Shown: piece after piece, positions 24,852-28,641 of the stretch
How the letters are laid out: each line of letters opens with the position of its first letter
Numbering within the stretch: position 1 is the first letter of the stretch
Assembly: GCA_964408945.1 (NCBI GenBank)
Contig: CAYPBJ010000027.1
Location: 1 to 28,641 of the forward strand
Direction of reading: 5' to 3'
Source: VMCP01 sp964408945
GTDB taxonomy: Bacteria > Bacteroidota > Bacteroidia > NS11-12g > UBA955
Length of the DNA: 28,641 nt
The notes under the pieces: generated by a model
Databases searched by the model: none
What the model saw: only the letters and a program-made list of their open reading frames with translations
What the model was told of the DNA's origin: nothing
Made by a program: the position numbers and the translations under genes

Positions 24852-25556
24852 TTATAAATTAGTTTTTACCAGAATTTCCATCAAATTCAAGGTCTGCTCT
24901 TGCAATCTTTCAGAAAAACGATCTACCCTACGGATGTACAATTGATATCCCAAGAAAGCAATAATACCCAAAAGAAGACCCGCAAAACTCGCAACCATTT
25001 TGGTGTAAAGTCCGTCAGAAATTGCTGCAATACTTAAATCATTGGTTTGAGAAATACTGTAGAATATATTAATAACTCCCCAAATGGTTCCTACAAATCC
25101 TAACATAGGAGCGACCCTAGCAATCAAACTTAAATAACTCAAATTGCTTTCCATGGCGCTCAATTCAACTTGGGCTTTAGTTTCCATGGCACTTTCTATT
25201 TCGCGCATGTTACTTCCTAAGAATCTTAAACCCGTAGCAATTACTTGAGCTTGAGCGGTTGGTGTGCGATCACAATAAGCCAAAGCCGCATCTGGTCTAT
25301 TTTCCTTTAAATTATCTTTAATTACGTTAATCAAATTTTCATCAATCTTGGCTCTATTCTTTAGATAAATGCCGCGTTCAATGATGATGTAAATAGCGAA
25401 AAGAAGTGCAAATGCCAAAAGAGCCATGACAAAGCCACCTTTGATCATAATCTCTAAAACGGGAGCAGAAATATGTTCACCATTTGCTGCTTTTAATGCG
25501 GTAGAATCAGCTACAGCTGCAGCACCGGCCTGAAGTAAAATTCCCAAGTTTAACAT
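24852..25556 (-). CDS. exbB: MotA/TolQ/ExbB-family proton channel protein
   Basis: A 234-residue ExbB/TolQ protein. Membrane segments lie at about 40-60, 142-166 and 186-207. The conserved stretch APMLGFVGTIWGVINIF (149-165) and the pore-lining third helix with T185 and the G193-G197 region match the family. The cytoplasmic loop between helices 1 and 2 has the normal length. The N-terminal 30 residues (GILLQAGAAAVADST) are weakly signal-like, as in other Bacteroidota members. The ATG is at 25556. The 86-base gap to the upstream DUF502 gene holds no clear promoter match, so continued transcription from purD or beyond is possible. Confidence 0.95.
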   Translation of the reverse strand: MLNLGILLQAGAAAVADSTALKAANGEHISAPVLEIMIKGGFVMALLAFALLFAIYIIIERGIYLKNRAKIDENLINVIKDNLKENRPDAALAYCDRTPTAQAQVIATGLRFLGSNMREIESAMETKAQVELSAMESNLSYLSLIARVAPMLGFVGTIWGVINIFYSISQTNDLSIAAISDGLYTKMVASFAGLLLGIIAFLGYQLYIRRVDRFSERLQEQTLNLMEILVKTNL

Positions 25557-25642
25557 ATATGCGAATTAATGTGCGTTTGTTGGTATTAACGAATGAAACC
25601 CAGAAAAATTATCCCCACGAAATATGTGTTCAGTAAATTGAA

Positions 25643-26248
25643 CTATTTGATCTCGGTAACCCCTCCGCTCAGAATAAACTTCATCACTGTACCAGCATCC
25701 GCATCTATTTTCTCAATATCCGTTTTCTTTACAACAATAATCTGACCCGTAATGGCATAGCTCATAGGTAAATACACCACACAATGGTCAGGCATACCAA
25801 TTTCAGAACAATCTTCTTCAGTTAAAAATCCAATTCTCCAAGTATATTCTGTGCTCCTAACCTTCACAGGCTTCGTGAATTTTTTTTCATCCCCCACAAA
25901 TGCATTTGTCAAGTCTTTGGTCGTACCAAAAATCCAGCTCAATCCGGGAGCTTTTTCAATAATGCCTTCTAAAAATGCTAAAAATTGCTGAGCTACAACG
26001 CCTTCAGTAATTTTTCCAATAAGTACAATGGCCACAATACCCAAAGCCACATACAAAATCATCGCGCCGAAACTCAAATTGTCTAAATGCAGGATACTTC
26101 CCAACAATCCCAGCATCCAAACCAATATTCCAACAGTTAAAGCAATAGGTAGAACCACCAAAAGCCCTCTTAGAAATAAATTTAAATACAACCTCCAACC
26201 AAAAATGCGTCTGGCTCTGTTATTGATCGCTGACCTGTCTGTATTCAT
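25643..26248 (-). CDS. DUF502 family membrane protein
   Basis: A 201-residue protein with two membrane helices (about 22-45 and 59-80). The DUF502 pattern follows: GLLVVLPIALTVGI in helix 1, the APGLSWIFGTTKDL segment (about 104-117), and a soluble domain with VVYLPMSYAITGQIIVV near the end. In plants and bacteria this family (COV-like) has no settled biochemical role. It begins with an ATG 27 bases after purD, so co-transcription with purD is likely. Confidence 0.88.
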   Translation of the reverse strand: MNTDRSAINNRARRIFGWRLYLNLFLRGLLVVLPIALTVGILVWMLGLLGSILHLDNLSFGAMILYVALGIVAIVLIGKITEGVVAQQFLAFLEGIIEKAPGLSWIFGTTKDLTNAFVGDEKKFTKPVKVRSTEYTWRIGFLTEEDCSEIGMPDHCVVYLPMSYAITGQIIVVKKTDIEKIDADAGTVMKFILSGGVTEIK

Positions 26249-26275
26249 GGTATTCTTTATTATGTCCGAAGTTAA

Positions 26276-27574
26276 CTACTTCTGAAGTGAAATGAGATCT
26301 TGTCCAATATCTTTTCGATAAAATTTCCCTTGGAAGTCAATTTTATCAGCCAACTTCATTGAAGCTTTAACAGCATTTTGAATATCTGAAGCCAATGATG
26401 TTATAGCTATCACACGACCTCCATTGGTTGCAACTATACCCTCTTTTAATATTGTACCCGCATGAAACACAAAACTGTTGTCATTATTTATGGCTTCTAA
26501 ACCAGAAATAAGACGACCTTTTTCTATTGCACCAGGATAACCTTCAGAGACCAAAAAAACCGTAGCTGCAGTTCTTTCATCTAGGTCAAATTCAACGCTA
26601 GAAATGTCTTTGTTCCCAATTCCAAGCAATAAATCTAACATATCTGTTTTTAAACGGGGGAAGATTGCTTCAGTTTCAGGGTCACCCATTCGCACATTGT
26701 ATTCAATGACTTTTGGATCACCATTGTGGTTCATCAATCCCAAAAACAAAAACCCACGATAATCATGCCCTCTATCTTGCAAAGTTTTAAGAGTGGGTTC
26801 AACAATTTGCGATTTAACCTTATCCATGAATGCCTGATCTGCAAATGGAACTGGGCTAATGGCACCCATTCCACCAGTGTTTGGACCCTGATCACCCTCG
26901 AAAATGCGCTTATAGTCTTTGGCAGACCCCAAAATTTGGTAGTTTTTACCATCTGATACAACAAAAACAGAAATTTCAATCCCCTTCAAAAACTCCTCGA
27001 TCACAACGGTACTAGATGCTGCACCAAACATTTCACCTTTGATCATGTCAGAAAGAATGGTCTGAGCTTCGTTTTTATCATTGGTAATCAGAACCCCTTT
27101 ACCTGCTGCCAATCCATCTGCCTTTAAAACATAAGGTGCCTCTAATTCATCAAGAAACTGTATACCTTCCTGAAAATTATGGCTATTAATAGTCTTGAAT
27201 CTAGCAGTTGGGATACCCGCTTCTAACATTAGGTCTTTCGAAAAACTCTTACTTCCCTCTAATTGAGATGCATATTTACTCGGACCAGCAACCAATACCG
27301 AAGTACCATACTTGCTGTTCTGAGCTTCTATGAAATCAGTAACCCCTGCCACCAGTGGGTCTTCATTCCCTGGAACAACCAATTCAATTTGGTTTTCTGT
27401 AATAAATGACCAAACCGACTGAAAGTCTAAAGGATTCAATACCACATTTACTCCAACAAGCTGGGTACCTGCATTACCTGGAGCAATAAATAGCTTAGAT
27501 AATTTTTTGCTTTTTGAAATGAAGTGAGCAAATGCATGCTCTCTTCCACCAGAACCTAATAATAAAACGTTCAC
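26276..27574 (-). CDS. purD: Phosphoribosylamine-glycine ligase (GAR synthetase)
   Basis: A 432-residue ATP-grasp enzyme that joins glycine to phosphoribosylamine, the second step of purine synthesis. Motifs are GSGGREHA (7-14) at the N-domain, VLKADGLAAGKGV (149-161) in the ATP-grasp fold, GPNTGGMGAISP (230-241) and the metal-site EYNVRMGDPE (291-300). The length is normal. The start codon is GTG at 27574; no ATG is near, and the GSGGREHA spacing fixes this start. The stretch TAAATTTG (27586-27579) just before it includes the stop codon of the upstream gene and looks like a -7 box, but no -33 element is seen, so transcription from the RluB-type gene 9 bases upstream is equally likely. Confidence 0.96.
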   Translation of the reverse strand: MNVLLLGSGGREHAFAHFISKSKKLSKLFIAPGNAGTQLVGVNVVLNPLDFQSVWSFITENQIELVVPGNEDPLVAGVTDFIEAQNSKYGTSVLVAGPSKYASQLEGSKSFSKDLMLEAGIPTARFKTINSHNFQEGIQFLDELEAPYVLKADGLAAGKGVLITNDKNEAQTILSDMIKGEMFGAASSTVVIEEFLKGIEISVFVVSDGKNYQILGSAKDYKRIFEGDQGPNTGGMGAISPVPFADQAFMDKVKSQIVEPTLKTLQDRGHDYRGFLFLGLMNHNGDPKVIEYNVRMGDPETEAIFPRLKTDMLDLLLGIGNKDISSVEFDLDERTAATVFLVSEGYPGAIEKGRLISGLEAINNDNSFVFHAGTILKEGIVATNGGRVIAITSLASDIQNAVKASMKLADKIDFQGKFYRKDIGQDLISLQK

Positions 27575-27583
27575 GGAGCAAAT

Positions 27584-28641
27584 TTACTCCTCGTTCATCA
27601 TATCATCCCACTCTTCATCACTAAAATCTAAAGAAGTGGAATCTGATTTTAAATCTGTTGGTGGTGGTTTTGGTTTAGTACGCTTTAATCTCTCAATATA
27701 ACCAGTCTCTTTATCATTGAGCAATCTCCATTTACCTCTACCCAATTTTATTTTGTCAAACTCACCCATCAAAACGCGGTCTAATGCTTCAACTTCATAT
27801 TTGAAGTGCTCAAACATTCTTCTTACCACTCTATTTCTACCAGAATGAACCTCCAACCCGAGTATAGTTTGATCGTTCTCATCAACAAAACCAACTTGTT
27901 CAAAAGTCATAATCCCGTCTTCAAGTTCAACCCCTTCAACCCATGCTAACATGTGCTCCTTGGAAGGCTTTCTATCAAGCTTTGCTCTGTAAATCTTTTT
28001 AATCTGGAAGCTTGGATGTGTTAACTTCTGCGAAAATTCGCCATCATTGGTCAACAACAACACCCCTGTTGTATTTCTATCTAATCGACCTACTGGATAA
28101 ATTCTTTCCTTACCTGGTAAATCAATCAAATCCATAACCGTTTTTCTACCTTCAGGATCTTCAGTGGTGGTAATATACCCCTTAGGTTTGTTAAGCAATA
28201 TATAGATGGGCTTCTCAGGCATGATTCGCTTTCCGTCTACCTTTACGACATCTTTCTTGCTTACCTTGGTTCCCAATTCATTCACGGCATTTCCATTCAC
28301 TTGAACTAAACCCTCAAGAATCATTTGATCTGCCTCTCTGCGACTGCACAAACCACTATTCGAGATATAACGATTCAATCGAATATCAGTATTCAAAAGC
28401 TCGCTGCCTTTTTGAAGGTGAGATCCTGCTTTCTCAAAATCTCTATTACTTCCCTTGTATCCAAATCCTGAACGAGTCTCTTTTGACTCTGTTCTCTCTC
28501 TCTTTATACGTTTGATCTTTCCAGGTTTTTCTTCTTTAAAAGATTCAGGCTTTTCTCGTCTCTCACCTCTATCAAAACCGTCTGATCGGCGATCTCTTCC
28601 GAAACCACCTTCACGTTTATCTCTTCCAAAACCGCCTTCGC
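27584..28641 (-). CDS. RluB/RsuA-family pseudouridine synthase with Arg/Gly-rich N-terminal extension (5' end cut by window)
   Basis: An rRNA pseudouridine synthase. The S4 RNA-binding domain starts at IRLNRYISNSGLCSRREAD; the catalytic aspartate lies in GRLDRNTTG, about residue 106 counting from the TTG at 28396. The frame does not stop at that TTG. It stays open to the window edge, adding 81 visible residues rich in Arg, Gly, Lys, Glu and Ser, including tandem GGFGRD(K/R)R units. Such extensions are common in Bacteroidota members of this family, so the true start is outside the window. By family the core resembles RluB/RluE/RluF-type enzymes acting on 23S rRNA; the exact uridine is not readable. 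A Glu/Asp-rich tail ends the protein. purD follows 9 bases later. Confidence 0.92.
   Translation of the reverse strand, partial: EGGFGRDKREGGFGRDRRSDGFDRGERREKPESFKEEKPGKIKRIKRERTESKETRSGFGYKGSNRDFEKAGSHLQKGSELLNTDIRLNRYISNSGLCSRREADQMILEGLVQVNGNAVNELGTKVSKKDVVKVDGKRIMPEKPIYILLNKPKGYITTTEDPEGRKTVMDLIDLPGKERIYPVGRLDRNTTGVLLLTNDGEFSQKLTHPSFQIKKIYRAKLDRKPSKEHMLAWVEGVELEDGIMTFEQVGFVDENDQTILGLEVHSGRNRVVRRMFEHFKYEVEALDRVLMGEFDKIKLGRGKWRLLNDKETGYIERLKRTKPKPPPTDLKSDSTSLDFSDEEWDDMMNEE
28559..28639 (-). repeat. 27-base coding minisatellite in the pseudouridine synthase extension
   Basis: Two near-identical 27-base units encode E-GGFGRDKR (28639-28613) and E-GGFGRDRR (28612-28586). A decayed third unit, S-DGFDRGER, follows at 28585-28559. 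The array reaches the window edge and may continue beyond it. Confidence 0.65.

Noticed and set aside
27579..27586. TAAATTTG as a firm purD promoter
   Set aside because: Its TAA is the upstream stop codon and no TTG occurs at -33 spacing, so it is mentioned only as a possibility.
28394..28396. TTG as the start of the pseudouridine synthase
   Set aside because: The same frame stays open for 81 codons to the window edge and encodes a family-typical Arg/Gly-rich extension.
1..28641. Defence island, CRISPR array, prophage, transposon or riboswitch
   Set aside because: All genes are housekeeping or envelope types; no gap over 100 bases and no repeats, integrase, transposase or structured leader of the needed kind was seen.

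Overview
This is a compact, AT-rich stretch of chromosome from a member of the phylum Bacteroidota, most likely Flavobacteriia-like; I would not go below phylum with confidence. The evidence is a C-terminal type IX secretion (T9SS) sorting domain at 14536-17715, promoter -7 boxes of the Bacteroidota form TAnnTTTG, weak or absent Shine-Dalgarno sequences, and lineage-typical genes (DUF2795, MarR/kynU pair, MsrB lipoprotein, single ExbB/ExbD set, Arg/Gly-rich extension on an RluB-type pseudouridine synthase). I see 22 genes with almost no spare DNA. No gap exceeds 100 bases, and there are no tRNA, rRNA, CRISPR, insertion-sequence or phage signals.

Layout. 1-3354 (minus): msrB then polA, 24 bases apart, with a short heptamer repeat after polA at the window edge. 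3412-4050 (plus): an AcpH-like protein, divergent from msrB and overlapping the end of the next minus-strand pair. 4030-6498 (minus): a secreted protein of unknown function followed by a multi-pass membrane protein. 6565-7725 (plus): hflX. 7741-7962 (minus): DUF2795 protein. 8042-8692 (plus): O-methyltransferase. 8689-9159 (minus): MarR-type regulator. 9177-12634 (plus): kynU, then ftsH. 12640-14466 (minus): an MsbA-like ABC transporter. 14536-18413 (minus): a large T9SS surface protein and, upstream, comF. 18491-23299 (plus): an ABC transporter, TPR protein and outer-membrane-like protein with two 9-base gaps. 23287-28641 (minus): an RluB-type synthase (cut by the window edge), purD, a DUF502 membrane protein, exbB, exbD and a PagL-like lipid A deacylase homologue.

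Most genes are housekeeping (replication/repair, ribosome rescue, proteolysis, purine synthesis, rRNA modification, protein repair) or envelope-related (two ABC exporters, ExbB/ExbD, PagL-like barrel, a second barrel candidate, T9SS adhesin-like protein). I find no defence island or clearly new multi-gene system. The strongest unexplained signal is regulatory: a perfect 9+9 inverted repeat (9150-9173) in the 17-base gap between the MarR-type gene and kynU. It covers the regulator's start codon and kynU's -7 box, and implies MarR-type control of tryptophan/kynurenine breakdown. A second theme is that several TAnnTTTG boxes end only 2-10 bases before start codons, some of them GTG or TTG, which points to leaderless or very short-leader transcripts.
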